Positions 5,559 through 14,014 of a stretch of DNA of 15,359 nt are shown piece after piece. The notes beneath the pieces are model-generated. The model saw only the letters and a program-made list of their open reading frames with translations. It did no database searches and was not told where the DNA came from. Position 1 is the first letter of the stretch. Each line of letters opens with the position of its first letter. Source of the DNA: Firmicutes bacterium HGW-Firmicutes-10 (lineage in GTDB: Bacteria; Bacillota_I; Bacilli_A; Erysipelotrichales; Erysipelotrichaceae); NCBI GenBank assembly GCA_002841605.1, contig PHAF01000028.1, forward strand, positions 1 through 15,359, given 5' to 3'. The translations under genes and the position numbers were made by a program.

Positions 5559-5587
5559 TTGAGATTTCTTGCACAACGATGTATAAT
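5559..5587 (+). promoter_or_regulatory. lemA promoter
   Basis: TTGAGA (5559-5564), 17-base spacer, TATAAT (5582-5587), on the opposite strand to the ssrA promoter 22 bases away. An upstream TTGACA at 5549 is spaced too far (27 bases) to pair with this -10. Confidence 0.7.
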
Positions 5588-5617
5588 GTACTTGTATCAA
5601 TACCAGGAGGTACACAT

Positions 5618-6172
5618 ATGGAATGGTTTTTTGGCTTATTAGCCATAGTCGTCGTCATCGGCCTTTGGCTCATGTCGGCATACAACGGATTTATTGCATG
5701 GCGCAATAAAGTAGATGAAGCATTCTCCACCATGGATGTATATTTGGTCAAACGTTATGACTTGATCCCCAACTTGGTCGAAACCGTTAAAGGTTATGCT
5801 AAACATGAAAGCGAAACCCTTGAACGCGTGATTTCTGCCCGTAATAAAGCAGTCAATGCGACAAATGTTGAAGATAAAGCGAAAGCAGAAGGTGAATTTG
5901 CCGGTGTCTTGGGTCGTTTATTCGCACTTGCGGAAGCGTATCCTGATTTAAAAGCAAACCTTCAGTTCTTAGATTTGCAGGCTCAACTAAAAGTATTGGA
6001 AGAAGACATTGCGAATGCCCGTAAATATTACAACGGCACAACACGTCAATACAACACGATGGTTGAATCATTCCCGAACAATATAGTAGCAAATTTATTC
6101 AAATTTATCAAACGTCCTTTATTTGAAGTCGAGGATGCTACCCAACGTCAAAACGTAAAAGTACAATTCTGA
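5618..6172 (+). CDS. lemA: LemA family protein
   Basis: The 184-residue product has one N-terminal membrane segment (WFFGLLAIVVVIGLWLM, about residues 3-19), followed by a long helical domain typical of LemA: YNGFIAWRNKVDEAFSTMDV, then KRYDLIPNLVETVKGY, ARNKAV, and the distal ARKYYNGTTRQYNTMVESFP block and NIVANLF. LemA proteins are membrane-anchored with the helical bundle outside the cytoplasm; the biochemical function is unsettled. The ATG at 5618 is chosen over an upstream ATG because AGGAGG (5605-5610) precedes it correctly, the conserved family start fits, and the upstream frame crosses the promoter. A DUF2207 membrane protein follows 46 bases later, a pairing frequent in bacteria and implying a joint envelope role. 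Confidence 0.92.
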   Translation: MEWFFGLLAIVVVIGLWLMSAYNGFIAWRNKVDEAFSTMDVYLVKRYDLIPNLVETVKGYAKHESETLERVISARNKAVNATNVEDKAKAEGEFAGVLGRLFALAEAYPDLKANLQFLDLQAQLKVLEEDIANARKYYNGTTRQYNTMVESFPNNIVANLFKFIKRPLFEVEDATQRQNVKVQF

Positions 6173-6176
6173 TTCA

Positions 6177-6198
6177 AAAAGGGACGTGTGTCCCTTTT
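6177..6198 (+). terminator. Intercistronic hairpin between lemA and the DUF2207 gene
   Basis: AAAAGGGAC-gtgt-GTCCCTTTT (6177-6198) followed by ATTA. A nine-pair stem with only a short U-rich tail: probably a partial terminator or a transcript-stabilising hairpin that lowers expression of the second gene. The next gene's AAGGAGG begins about ten bases after it. Confidence 0.55.
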
Positions 6199-6218
6199 AT
6201 TAACCAAGGAGGCCGCAG

Positions 6219-8099
6219 ATGAAGAAATTGTTCATGCTTCTTTTTGTATCGCTTTTTCTGTTATTCAATTCTGCCCTCGCCGTTAACGCTGCGGATCGAT
6301 TTACAAATCACAACGTTGAGATGGTGGTTCAGGAAGATGGTTTGTATAAATTAACTCACGTTATCGATGTTTATTTTGATACACCTTCTCAAGGTATATA
6401 TGCATTGATCCCCCAAGTTTATAAAATGAATTTCACTTTGGAAGATGGAACGATTGTCAATCGCACATATCGATTCCCTGTATCAGACATCAATGTCGTT
6501 AATGAGGACTTTCTGGTTGAAAGCAGCTATGAAGGAGTTCGCATTCGAATCGGTACCGAAGGAAAATATTTTACTGGTACAAAGCGTTTTACGTATTCCT
6601 ATACCATCAAAACCCGTGACTTAGGATTAAGTGGCAGACAATTGTTTTACTTCAATATCATCGGTGATGGATGGGAACTCCCGGTGGATCGCGTTGAATT
6701 TAAAATCCTCTTCCCTAAAAACATAACTTCATTTACTAAGGAGTTCTATTCCGGTGCTTATGGATCTAGTGCTAACAATAATGTTGAATATACTGTTGAA
6801 GGAAACATGATTTTTGGTACTGTTGCAACCGGATTACGCCAACGGGAAGCTTTGACGATTTGGATGCCTGTTTCAAATGACTTCTTCAGTTTTCCAAAGC
6901 CATTTAATTACACAATTCTTTCTACCATGTATGCAATGTTGTTTACTGTCATCGTCGGACTATTATATATACGCTTTGGTAAGGATGATTTATTAGTAAA
7001 AACTGTCGAGTTTAATCCGCCAACTGGCTATTCAAGCGCGCAGGTTGGATACATTTTTGATGGAGCCGTTGATAATAAAGACGTCGTTTCACTGATCATC
7101 GAGTGGGCTGCCAATGGTTATCTCACTATTGAAGAACTCGAAAACAAAAACATTCAACTCAACAAAGTCGCTGATATCGATCCTAAAGCGATTTCTGCCG
7201 AAAAGTCATTATTTAATGATTTGTTCCGCGGTCGCGATTCCGTTACGACCAAAGAACTCGAAAAATCGTTTTATACATCCATCAACTTTGCTAAGATGAA
7301 CATCACCCGTTATTTCCTAGGAAATAAAGAGAGACGTATATTTAGCATGATTGCTGATGCACTTCAAATTTTGTTAGGCATTCTAGTTATCACAATACCA
7401 GCCTTTCACTTGAGTGCAGTTATCTATAATCAAGTATTTTATTTGGCTGAAGCGATTGGTATCGGATTTATATCAAGTCTTCTGGCAATCCCTCCAGTCA
7501 TCATTTTCACCATGTTGATGCGCAAGAAGCAAACCATGAAAAAGGCATCAATAAGTGCACTAACCATCGTTGGAATCGTATTGACAGCTTTATTCATTTT
7601 TATTCAATTCACTGTGCATTCCGCATACAACGGCAATATATTAATGTTTATAGCAGTCATTACGGGTTACTTAATATCGCTCTACTTTATCACGATCATG
7701 GATAAGCGGACCGACAAAGGATTAGACCTTTACGGTAAGGTTCTCGGACTTAAAAACTTCATCGAACTTGCCGAAAAAGACAAACTGGAAATGCTTGTTC
7801 ATGACGATCCTGAGTATTTCTATAAGATATTGCCTTATGCCTATGTTTTAAATGTTACGGACACATGGGCGAAGAAATTTGAGAGTATTACGATTCAACC
7901 TCCTCAATGGTATGTTGGATCTGGACCGTTTAACCATATCTTCTTCGTACGTAGTCTTAACTCCTCGATGCACCGAATGACCTCAGCCATGACATCTTTA
8001 CCTCCGGCTAAAGCAGGCCGTGGTGGAGGTGGCTTTGGCAGCGGAGGAGGAGGCTTCTCCGGTGGCGGCTTCGGCGGCGGCGGTGGCGGACGCTGGTAA
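6219..8099 (+). CDS. DUF2207 domain membrane protein with glycine-rich tail
   Basis: The 626-residue product has a signal peptide (about 1-24, cleavage near AVNA-AD). An extracellular DUF2207 beta-rich domain follows (about 26-220), then a membrane segment (230-251) and a cytoplasmic part with SLIIEWAANGYLTIEE (291-306). Four further segments lie near 377-400, 407-434, 444-465 and 473-494. A soluble block DPEYFYKILPYAYVLNV (530-546) is typical of the family. The tail from about 600 is almost pure Gly with Phe/Ser and ends in GGGRW. The family has no established activity. It follows lemA with a hairpin between them and its own AAGGAGG site, and ends at a strong terminator, so lemA and this gene form the unit. 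The Gly-rich tail is usual for the family. Confidence 0.88.
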   Translation: MKKLFMLLFVSLFLLFNSALAVNAADRFTNHNVEMVVQEDGLYKLTHVIDVYFDTPSQGIYALIPQVYKMNFTLEDGTIVNRTYRFPVSDINVVNEDFLVESSYEGVRIRIGTEGKYFTGTKRFTYSYTIKTRDLGLSGRQLFYFNIIGDGWELPVDRVEFKILFPKNITSFTKEFYSGAYGSSANNNVEYTVEGNMIFGTVATGLRQREALTIWMPVSNDFFSFPKPFNYTILSTMYAMLFTVIVGLLYIRFGKDDLLVKTVEFNPPTGYSSAQVGYIFDGAVDNKDVVSLIIEWAANGYLTIEELENKNIQLNKVADIDPKAISAEKSLFNDLFRGRDSVTTKELEKSFYTSINFAKMNITRYFLGNKERRIFSMIADALQILLGILVITIPAFHLSAVIYNQVFYLAEAIGIGFISSLLAIPPVIIFTMLMRKKQTMKKASISALTIVGIVLTALFIFIQFTVHSAYNGNILMFIAVITGYLISLYFITIMDKRTDKGLDLYGKVLGLKNFIELAEKDKLEMLVHDDPEYFYKILPYAYVLNVTDTWAKKFESITIQPPQWYVGSGPFNHIFFVRSLNSSMHRMTSAMTSLPPAKAGRGGGGFGSGGGGFSGGGFGGGGGGRW

Positions 8100-8106
8100 T
8101 AAACAC

Positions 8107-8139
8107 AAACTCCCTGATACTGATTCAGGGAGTTTTTTT
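8107..8139. terminator. Terminator between the DUF2207 gene and the convergent esterase gene
   Basis: AAACTCCCTGA-tactgat-TCAGGGAGTTT (8107-8135), then TTTT on the plus strand. On the minus strand the A-rich side gives TTTGTGTTTATT after the stem, so it may also stop transcription of the esterase gene, whose stop codon (8140-8142) touches the hairpin. Confidence 0.88.
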
Positions 8140-9129
8140 CTATTTCAGATGTTCAATGATATATTGAGCAATTTTGATCATCCCGAAATTTCCCGGATGA
8201 ATCAAATCTGTGCTCATATCGGTAATCGAACATGCCTTAAGCGGATCAAGATAGACAAGATTGATGGATGGATTACACTCTACGATATCCTTTAATATAT
8301 TCCGATATGTCATAGGATCACTTACCATCACATCACGAGGACCTACAATTCCGTGATCAGCGTAGAAAGGCAATACACCCATGCAAAGTATCTTTGCCTT
8401 CGGTTGATGCTTTCTCAACTCAGAAATCAGATATTCAACTCGTTCTTTAAACTGCTCTGCACTAAACCCCATCATCAGCATATTGACCGAAAGTTCCAGC
8501 AGGATAATATCATACTTACCACTGGTTTTAAGAAAGTCGGTGACTTCAGTTTCACAAAACGCATTCCCCGCCAATCCAAAATTGACTAAATCCGCTCCTA
8601 TCTGACGAGCAACGATATTGGGATACGTCAGATCCACGGAGGTGGGATAGTATCCTTGTGTGATACTTGTTCCATAAGCCATCATCTTTAATAAAGGAAT
8701 TTCATATTTGTCCGGTAAACGATAGTTTCCTGAGATTGTTTTAATGAGCACATTTTCCGATGATATCAGTACTCGAACGACCGAAGATGAGAAGTCGAGT
8801 GGATGTTCCAATGATTTTGGCAGTGAATTCCCATTGATTTTCATTATCTGAATCGGAATAGTCACTTCTTTGGTAAAGAGAAATTCCTCCGGATATGCAT
8901 AGTCTCCATAGTACACCATTACTTTCGATGAGTGACGATGACCCAATGATTCCAGGGTAATAAAACAGTCGCTCAACGGCACCAAACGGATCTCCGTGCA
9001 ATTGAGCTGATAAGCCGTTGTATGACCAATCGCATCATTGACATGCTGAGGATATCTGGATAGAATCTTTCTTCCCCGCACATCCACCAGTTCAGCAATG
9101 CCATGTAAGTCCAATCCTAAGTACTCCAT
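8140..9129 (-). CDS. SGNH/GDSL-type hydrolase (carbohydrate-esterase-like)
   Basis: The 329-residue product has two parts. Residues 1-145 form a beta-rich N-terminal domain like those preceding SsfX3-type esterases. Residues 148-329 form an SGNH hydrolase domain: block I AYGTSITQG (151-159) with nucleophile S155 (GTS in place of the classic GDS), block II FGLAGNA (184-190), block III ELSVN (212-216) with N216, and block V DLIHP (308-312) with D308 and H311. The full catalytic set is present. Such enzymes remove acyl groups from sugars or other small esters. No signal peptide is present, so it is probably cytoplasmic. The ATG at 9129 is chosen because AAAGGAGGA lies just upstream; the frame extends 12 codons further without a site. 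It is single-gene, between terminators, with a TACAAT -10 candidate (9162-9157). Confidence 0.85.
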   Translation of the reverse strand: MEYLGLDLHGIAELVDVRGRKILSRYPQHVNDAIGHTTAYQLNCTEIRLVPLSDCFITLESLGHRHSSKVMVYYGDYAYPEEFLFTKEVTIPIQIMKINGNSLPKSLEHPLDFSSSVVRVLISSENVLIKTISGNYRLPDKYEIPLLKMMAYGTSITQGYYPTSVDLTYPNIVARQIGADLVNFGLAGNAFCETEVTDFLKTSGKYDIILLELSVNMLMMGFSAEQFKERVEYLISELRKHQPKAKILCMGVLPFYADHGIVGPRDVMVSDPMTYRNILKDIVECNPSINLVYLDPLKACSITDMSTDLIHPGNFGMIKIAQYIIEHLK

Positions 9130-9176
9130 GAAATATCCTCCTTTGATCACACTTCTATTGTACACAAAAAAACATG

Positions 9177-9203
9177 AAAAAAGCAGAATGATTTCACTCT
9201 GCT
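9177..9203 (-). terminator. Terminator after smpB
   Basis: On the minus strand AGCAGA(G) (9203-9197) pairs with (T)TCTGCT (9188-9182), followed by six U residues (9182-9177). The stem can extend by a G-U pair. It overlaps the smpB stop codon and closes the rnr-smpB unit. Confidence 0.8.
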
Positions 9204-9652
9204 TAACGAGTTTTCATAGCTTTAGCGATTTCACGCTTGGCATCACGCTCTTTATCCGACTGACGCTTGTCATGAAGATCCTTACCCATAGCCAAACCGA
9301 TCTCCAGTTTTGCCCGACCGTCTTTCAAATACATGGACAACGGAATGACCGTATAACCTTTTAACTTAACCTTTTTTTCCAACTTTAAAATCTCATGGCG
9401 ATGCATCAATAGCTTGCGCTCCCGTGTTTCTTCATGATTGAACCGATTTCCGAACTCATATTGCGCAATATACATATCCCGAATATATGCTTCATGATTG
9501 ACGAAATGAATATAGGCATCCTTGAACTGAACCGAACCGCGACGGATCGATTTAATCTCCGTACCCACCAAGACCATACCGGCCTCAAACTTCTCTTCAA
9601 CAAAATATTCATGATACGCGCGACGGTTTACGGACACGACTTTTACACTCAC
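9203..9652 (-). CDS. smpB: SsrA-binding protein SmpB
   Basis: SmpB binds the tRNA-like part of tmRNA and delivers it to stalled ribosomes. The 149-residue product has the complete family pattern: NRRAYHEYFVEEKFEAG (9-25), LVGTEIKSIRRG (28-39), DAYIHF, then KLKGYTVIPLSMY and LEIGLAMGKDLHDKR, ending in the basic helical tail DKERDAKREIAKAMK that reaches into the mRNA channel. The GTG at 9652 is chosen because GGGAGGG lies six bases before it; a GTG at 9670 would place that site inside the gene. rnr ends 31 bases upstream without a terminator, so the two are probably co-transcribed. Its RNA partner ssrA lies on the same strand but 3.7 kb further on. Confidence 0.96.
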   Translation of the reverse strand: MSVKVVSVNRRAYHEYFVEEKFEAGMVLVGTEIKSIRRGSVQFKDAYIHFVNHEAYIRDMYIAQYEFGNRFNHEETRERKLLMHRHEILKLEKKVKLKGYTVIPLSMYLKDGRAKLEIGLAMGKDLHDKRQSDKERDAKREIAKAMKTR

Positions 9653-9683
9653 AGAAATCCCTCCCTGCACGTTTTAGTATACA

Positions 9684-11786
9684 CTATTTACGCGGTTTTC
9701 GCGCCGGTAGATATGTAAAATCCACCGTTCTTTGTGCCTTATTGGCACCCTTCACTTTAATTCGCACCTTTTGTCCCAAACGGAACTCTTTGCGCGTATT
9801 TTTTCCGGTCAGACGCATGGAAGCCGCATCAAACTCATAGTAATCATCTTCGAGTGATTGAATATGAACCAATCCTTCAATCGTATTTTCTAGTTCCACA
9901 AAGAAGCCAAACTTCGTCACACCGCTGATCACGCCATCCGCAATCATACCGATATGTTCTTCCATATATTCAGCCTTCTTCATATTTTCAATTTCGCGCT
10001 CCGCATCAACTGCATTTCGCTCCTTGAAACTTGATTGCTCAGCAATTTCTTTTAAACGCTCCTCATCCACCGCCATCTTCGCAATATCCGGTGTACCAAA
10101 CACATATTTTCTTAACATGCGATGCACGACTAAATCCGGATAACGACGGATCGGTGAGGTGAAGTGTGTGTAGTCCTCAAGTCCTAAGCCAAAATGACCG
10201 ACGGGAGACGGATCGTACTTTGCCTTTTGCATACTTCTCAACATCATCCGTGATACGACCGGAAATTCATCATGACCTTTAAAATGCTCCATGATTTTTT
10301 GAAGTGCGATCGGCTTAACCGCATCCATCGATCCCTTCATCTTATATCCCAATAAGCCAACAATTTTAGCGTACGCCTGCATTTTCTTCTTACTTGGTAC
10401 TTCATGGATACGGTAAAGTGACGGCACATGGCTCCACTTGGTGTGTTTAGCTACAACTTCATTAGCACTTACCATAAAATCTTCAATCAGTTTTTCAGCT
10501 TCGAATCGCTCTCTCTTTAGAATCTGAGAAATATGTCCTTGTTCATCGACCAAAATTTTTGCTTCTTCCATCTCAAAATCGATCGCACCTAATCCTTCTC
10601 TTCGCGTACGGATACGCGTCGAACAATCAAACATCTGATCGACCATTTCAATCAAGGCTGGATACTTATTCTTTGTTTCCTCATCCCCATGAATCATCTT
10701 ATTGACTTCGGTATACGTCATACGGAAATCCGATTCAATCATTGAAGCCGTCAATTGATAATCACTGACCTCTCCGTTGGGTTCAACGTCCATGATACAA
10801 CTAAGAGCATACCGTTTTTCATTGGGATTCAACGAACAAATCCCATTGGAAAGAACATGAGGTAACATCGGCACGACACGATCGACTACATAAACCGAGG
10901 TTCCACGCTCGAATGCCTCATGGTCTAGCGGTGAATTTTCTTTCACATAATAAGATACATCGGCAATATGGACGCCTAAACGATACTTATCCCCAATTTT
11001 CTCAATCGTGATGGCATCATCCAAATCCTTGGCGTCTTCACCATCGATAGTAATTGTCAGTTTATCGGTCAGATCCAAACGTCCTTCTTCGATAACAACT
11101 TCCTTATTAACAGAATTCGCCATATCCAACGCTTCCTGAGGAAACTTCGGAAAGATGTTGTATTCCATTAACACAGCCAAAATATCGACACCCGGATCAT
11201 TGACATGACCCAAAATCTCAACACCTTCGACCAACATCGGTCGTTCATATTTCAAAATTTTCGCCAAAACAACGTGACCCTCAACAAGCTTCAATTTCGG
11301 TGAATGCGCAAACCGGACAAATCCCAATCGCACATCCTGTGCAACAAAGGTTAATTTCTTTTTGATAAAGCGAATCGTCCCCAAAATCTGGAATGTGTTT
11401 CGCTTTAAAATACGGATGATTTCTCCATCGGAAGTTCCGTTTTGACGTTGAAAGACACGAACAACGACTTCATCGCCGCTCATCGCCGTCTCTATTCCAT
11501 CCATAGGAATATAAACATCATCGCCTTCTTCTACGGATACAAAGCCAAAGCCTTTGGGATTGATAGAAAGTACTCCTTTCTTCACCCCCGCATCCTCAGC
11601 CAGTAAGTAACGTTCTTTTTTCGAACGCACCAAAACAACATCGTCTTCAAGTTTGTTCAACGTCTGTTCTAATTCAACATACTTTTCATCTTCGGTCATA
11701 CCGAGATGCTCAGCCCACTCAACTATGGTCATTGGCGAAACTTCGCGTGACTCAAGCAGGTCGATAATTTTTAAGCGCAAATCCAT
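9684..11786 (-). CDS. rnr: Ribonuclease R
   Basis: The enzyme is a 3'-to-5' exoribonuclease that degrades structured RNA and the defective mRNAs released by trans-translation. The 700-residue product, of usual length, has an N-terminal winged-helix region (about 1-65) and cold-shock/OB domains, including INPKGFGFV (75-83). The RNB catalytic domain follows, with TIDGEDAKDLDDAI (245-258; D248, D254, D256 and D257 as metal ligands), then YPDLVVHRM and a C-terminal S1 domain beginning near GVISGVTKFGFFVEL. The tail is basic (ARKPRK). The ATG at 11786 is preferred to a GTG three codons earlier because GGGGG lies the right distance before it and overlaps that GTG. A hairpin terminator lies between it and secG, and smpB follows directly. 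Confidence 0.97.
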   Translation of the reverse strand: MDLRLKIIDLLESREVSPMTIVEWAEHLGMTEDEKYVELEQTLNKLEDDVVLVRSKKERYLLAEDAGVKKGVLSINPKGFGFVSVEEGDDVYIPMDGIETAMSGDEVVVRVFQRQNGTSDGEIIRILKRNTFQILGTIRFIKKKLTFVAQDVRLGFVRFAHSPKLKLVEGHVVLAKILKYERPMLVEGVEILGHVNDPGVDILAVLMEYNIFPKFPQEALDMANSVNKEVVIEEGRLDLTDKLTITIDGEDAKDLDDAITIEKIGDKYRLGVHIADVSYYVKENSPLDHEAFERGTSVYVVDRVVPMLPHVLSNGICSLNPNEKRYALSCIMDVEPNGEVSDYQLTASMIESDFRMTYTEVNKMIHGDEETKNKYPALIEMVDQMFDCSTRIRTRREGLGAIDFEMEEAKILVDEQGHISQILKRERFEAEKLIEDFMVSANEVVAKHTKWSHVPSLYRIHEVPSKKKMQAYAKIVGLLGYKMKGSMDAVKPIALQKIMEHFKGHDEFPVVSRMMLRSMQKAKYDPSPVGHFGLGLEDYTHFTSPIRRYPDLVVHRMLRKYVFGTPDIAKMAVDEERLKEIAEQSSFKERNAVDAEREIENMKKAEYMEEHIGMIADGVISGVTKFGFFVELENTIEGLVHIQSLEDDYYEFDAASMRLTGKNTRKEFRLGQKVRIKVKGANKAQRTVDFTYLPARKPRK

Positions 11787-11806
11787 CGATTGCACCCCCT
11801 GTCTAT

Positions 11807-11827
11807 AAAAAAAAGGCCATGCGGCCT
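11807..11827 (-). terminator. Terminator between secG and rnr
   Basis: On the minus strand AGGCC-GCAT-GGCCT (about 11827-11814), followed by eight U residues (11814-11807). The stem begins within the secG stop codon and ends about 20 bases before the rnr start, so it probably attenuates rather than fully separates the genes; no promoter fits between it and rnr. Confidence 0.8.
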
Positions 11828-12047
11828 AAAAGATTCTTACTAAGATAACTAGTACAAAGAAGGATATACCCACAACCATTGTTATATTAGAGATGACCTT
11901 TTCTGGTCCACGCTCTTTAACATTGGCAAATAAGTTAAGTCCGCCACTACCCGTAAAGGCACTGCTGATTCCTTCGGATTTTCCACTTTGCAGAAGTGAT
12001 AGAAGTATTAATAGTCCGGCTACTATCATCAAGAGAATATCGAGCAT
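11826..12047 (-). CDS. secG: Preprotein translocase subunit SecG
   Basis: The 73-residue product has two membrane segments (about residues 3-20 and 51-71) and, between them, the SecG signature: LLQSGKSEGISSAFTGSGG (18-36), then KERGPEKVISN (44-54). SecG is the small non-essential subunit of the SecYEG channel that assists SecA-driven export. The ATG has AAAGGAGGA just upstream. Linkage secG-rnr-smpB is conserved in Firmicutes. A possible promoter (TTTGCT, 16 bases, TAATAT) lies within about 40 bases upstream, but it is weak. The gap 12048-12210 shows no other gene. Confidence 0.93.
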   Translation of the reverse strand: MLDILLMIVAGLLILLSLLQSGKSEGISSAFTGSGGLNLFANVKERGPEKVISNITMVVGISFFVLVILVRIF

Positions 12048-12210
12048 TGGGATCCTCCTTTCTTAATGCCATATTATCATAACAGATGCGAAAGCAAATT
12101 ACAAGAACCAACCTACAGCAAAGGGTGCTCTACAAGTGACTTTAACTATGGTCTGTAAGAAAGCGAATCGCAGCTTTATGATCGTGATATTGTCATACAC
12201 CGATAAGAAG

Positions 12211-12834
12211 TCAACTTTTCGAGAGATGGTAAAACTTACTAATGGCTATAAAAATAACTGTGGATAAGATGAAGTAAACAGGAATGGATCCGAATCGATA
12301 GATAAACTCATTAACCGGTAACCCACCAAGAATTGACGATGTTAAGAATAGAGAAGGGAATGGCATAAATAGCCATATGTTAATGAGATAAAAACGCTTC
12401 CTGCTTTTATGGTAAATGCTTGACTCAATATTCTGGATCATGATTTCAAAAAACACGATTGCGCCAACCTGCATGGTCACACCCAATAAGATACCATACT
12501 CAATGTAATCTGATATTGAATAAAAAGTGACGATCAATCCGAGAAGACTGATAAATAATGCCGCCATGGTCATGGAGCGTGAGCGCTGTTGATCGTTATT
12601 TTGCTTAACTTCAATTTCAGCATCAAGAGAAGACTCTGGATTTTCAATTAATAAGTAATCTGTGGATACTCTAAAAATCTTACTGATTAATATGATTTTA
12701 TCTGTATCCGGCGTGGACTCATTAAGTTCCCATTTCGAGACCGCCTGTCTGGACACTTCTAGTTGAACTGCCAATTGTTCTTGAGATAAGTTATTTGCTT
12801 TTCGAAGCTGTTGAATTTTTTCGCCGATGTTCAT
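12211..12834 (-). CDS. XRE-type regulator with C-terminal membrane domain
   Basis: The 207-residue product opens with a clear Cro/C1 helix-turn-helix (residues 6-60): LRKANNLSQEQLAVQLEVSR, then QAVSKWELNESTPD and a final VSTDYLLIEN. After a charged linker (about 66-86, DAEIEVKQNNDQQRSRS), the rest is hydrophobic with about four membrane segments, near 88-105, 113-132, 149-168 and 183-200. Membrane-tethered XRE proteins of this layout are common in Firmicutes; what they sense is mostly unknown. AGGAGA precedes the ATG. No partner gene is adjacent on the same transcript: secG lies 160 bases downstream and the EamA gene 220 bases upstream. Inverted repeats upstream (12882-12927) are operator candidates. 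Confidence 0.85.
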   Translation of the reverse strand: MNIGEKIQQLRKANNLSQEQLAVQLEVSRQAVSKWELNESTPDTDKIILISKIFRVSTDYLLIENPESSLDAEIEVKQNNDQQRSRSMTMAALFISLLGLIVTFYSISDYIEYGILLGVTMQVGAIVFFEIMIQNIESSIYHKSRKRFYLINIWLFMPFPSLFLTSSILGGLPVNEFIYRFGSIPVYFILSTVIFIAISKFYHLSKS

Positions 12835-12881
12835 ATGATTTCTCCTTACAATTTGTATTCACATCATACTTTGTTCTGTGG

Positions 12882-12927
12882 TTGCATTCCACCTACTATA
12901 CCTTTAAGATACGCAACCATGAGTTGC
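12882..12927 (-). promoter_or_regulatory. Possible operator region for the membrane XRE regulator
   Basis: GCAAC-catga-GTTGC (12913-12927) is a perfect inverted repeat. A second GTTGCAT occurs at about 12891-12887 within GTGG..CCAC. They lie 50-95 bases before the start codon. No convincing -35/-10 pair was found; TATGAT near 12867 is the best -10 candidate. The remainder of 12928-13058 is AT-rich, with only a weak TGCAAA/TTTGCA hairpin (13035-13052). Confidence 0.3.
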
Positions 12928-13058
12928 ATAGCATGTTTTTCGCCTCAATTCACCGAAAATTGCTTTCTACTTTATGATTTATGAATACTTTGCTTTGCAG
13001 ATTTTGGGTGTTTTACTTTGCGATTTGTGATTACTGCAAAATCCTCTTTGCATAAAAA

Positions 13059-13934
13059 TTAATTCTTCCGCAATTGAACCAGCCATACCCCAACAGCAAC
13101 TACCGCTATTGCCAACCACTGCCGCAATGTTAACGACTCATTCAAGAAAATCGCCGCAAGAAGTGCGATTTGAATCAACATCGTGTTATTTATGGTATTG
13201 GCCTCCACAGCCTTCAACTCTCTTAAGGCTGTATTCCAAAGTGTAAATGCCAGTGCGGTATTGATTGCCGCAAGCCATCCGACGATCAACCAACCCTGAA
13301 CATTCAAGACAGGCATTCCCTGAATCGCGACTCCACCCAACAACAGGAAAATACTACCAAAGCCTGTAATCACTACTGTGATCACCATGGGATCAATGTC
13401 TCTTTTCGCATTGATGCTTCGGCCATAAACAGCCGCTATTGCATTGACCGCAACACCGAAAACCGCTAATGCCAAACCAGGAAGATTACTTCCTAAGTCG
13501 ACTTTGTAGAAATAAATGATAATGCCAAAGAAAAACAGAACTATCCCCAACATCTGAACTCCGTTGATTGTCTCCTTCAGAAAGAAGTAACCTAAGAAAA
13601 GCACAAATATCGGGGACATATTTAGAAAAAGGGACAAGGTTACCGCTGGTAACATACTCAAAGCCAGAAACTGAGCTCCTTGAGTCAGAGTTATCAATAC
13701 GAATCCGTAGATGAGCAATGTCTTCCATTGCTGTTTCGATAAAGAAGAAATCAGATAAATCTTCCGAGTGAAAATCATATAGATAAACAGTATTATCGAC
13801 GCAAAAAGATAGCGCAACCCCGCAAACGGGAGTGCCGGGATATCCACAAGCCCTACTTTGATTAGCACCCAGGATGTTGACCAAAGAAAGGTAACAAACA
13901 AGGCAATCAATACAGATTTCAGTTTCTTATCCAT
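13059..13934 (-). CDS. EamA/DMT-family transporter
   Basis: The 291-residue product has about ten membrane segments arranged as two EamA repeats (about 8-140 and 150-288). Each repeat begins with a conserved helix and contains the usual LRYLFA and 'N..P.F...LGYFFLKETI' type segments: SLFLNMSPIFVLFLGYFFLK at about 101-120, and NNTMLIQIALLAAIFLNESL at about 249-268. DMT transporters usually export amino acids, nucleosides or other metabolites; the substrate cannot be deduced. GGGGA precedes the ATG closely. Both neighbouring genes on the strand have their own sites, and the eno terminator ends just upstream at 13980, so it is probably its own unit or transcribed by readthrough from eno. Confidence 0.88.
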   Translation of the reverse strand: MDKKLKSVLIALFVTFLWSTSWVLIKVGLVDIPALPFAGLRYLFASIILFIYMIFTRKIYLISSLSKQQWKTLLIYGFVLITLTQGAQFLALSMLPAVTLSLFLNMSPIFVLFLGYFFLKETINGVQMLGIVLFFFGIIIYFYKVDLGSNLPGLALAVFGVAVNAIAAVYGRSINAKRDIDPMVITVVITGFGSIFLLLGGVAIQGMPVLNVQGWLIVGWLAAINTALAFTLWNTALRELKAVEANTINNTMLIQIALLAAIFLNESLTLRQWLAIAVVAVGVWLVQLRKN

Positions 13935-13979
13935 AAGTCCCCAATCTATATAAACATATTCAATATTTTACCACTTTTT

Positions 13980-14007
13980 AAAAAAGAAAGGAGAACTTTC
14001 GTTCTCC
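13980..14007 (-). terminator. Terminator after eno
   Basis: On the minus strand GGAGAAC-GAAA-GTTCTCC (14007-13990) with a stable GNRA tetraloop, followed by TTTCTTTTTT (13989-13980). It lies eight bases past the eno stop. Confidence 0.92.
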
Positions 14008-14014
14008 CTTAGGA

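Noticed and set aside
5427..5751. Open frames on the minus strand over the ssrA/lemA region
   Set aside because: They overlap the tmRNA 5' part, both promoters and the start of lemA in antisense, without ribosome binding sites or recognisable protein features.
12048..12210. tRNA or small RNA gene between secG and the XRE gene
   Set aside because: A small GC-rich inverted repeat (AAAGC..GCTTT near 12162-12180) is present, but no cloverleaf, CCA end, promoter or terminator could be assembled.
13035..13052. Terminator for the EamA gene
   Set aside because: The TGCAAA/TTTGCA stem is short and AT-rich and lacks a U run on the minus strand.
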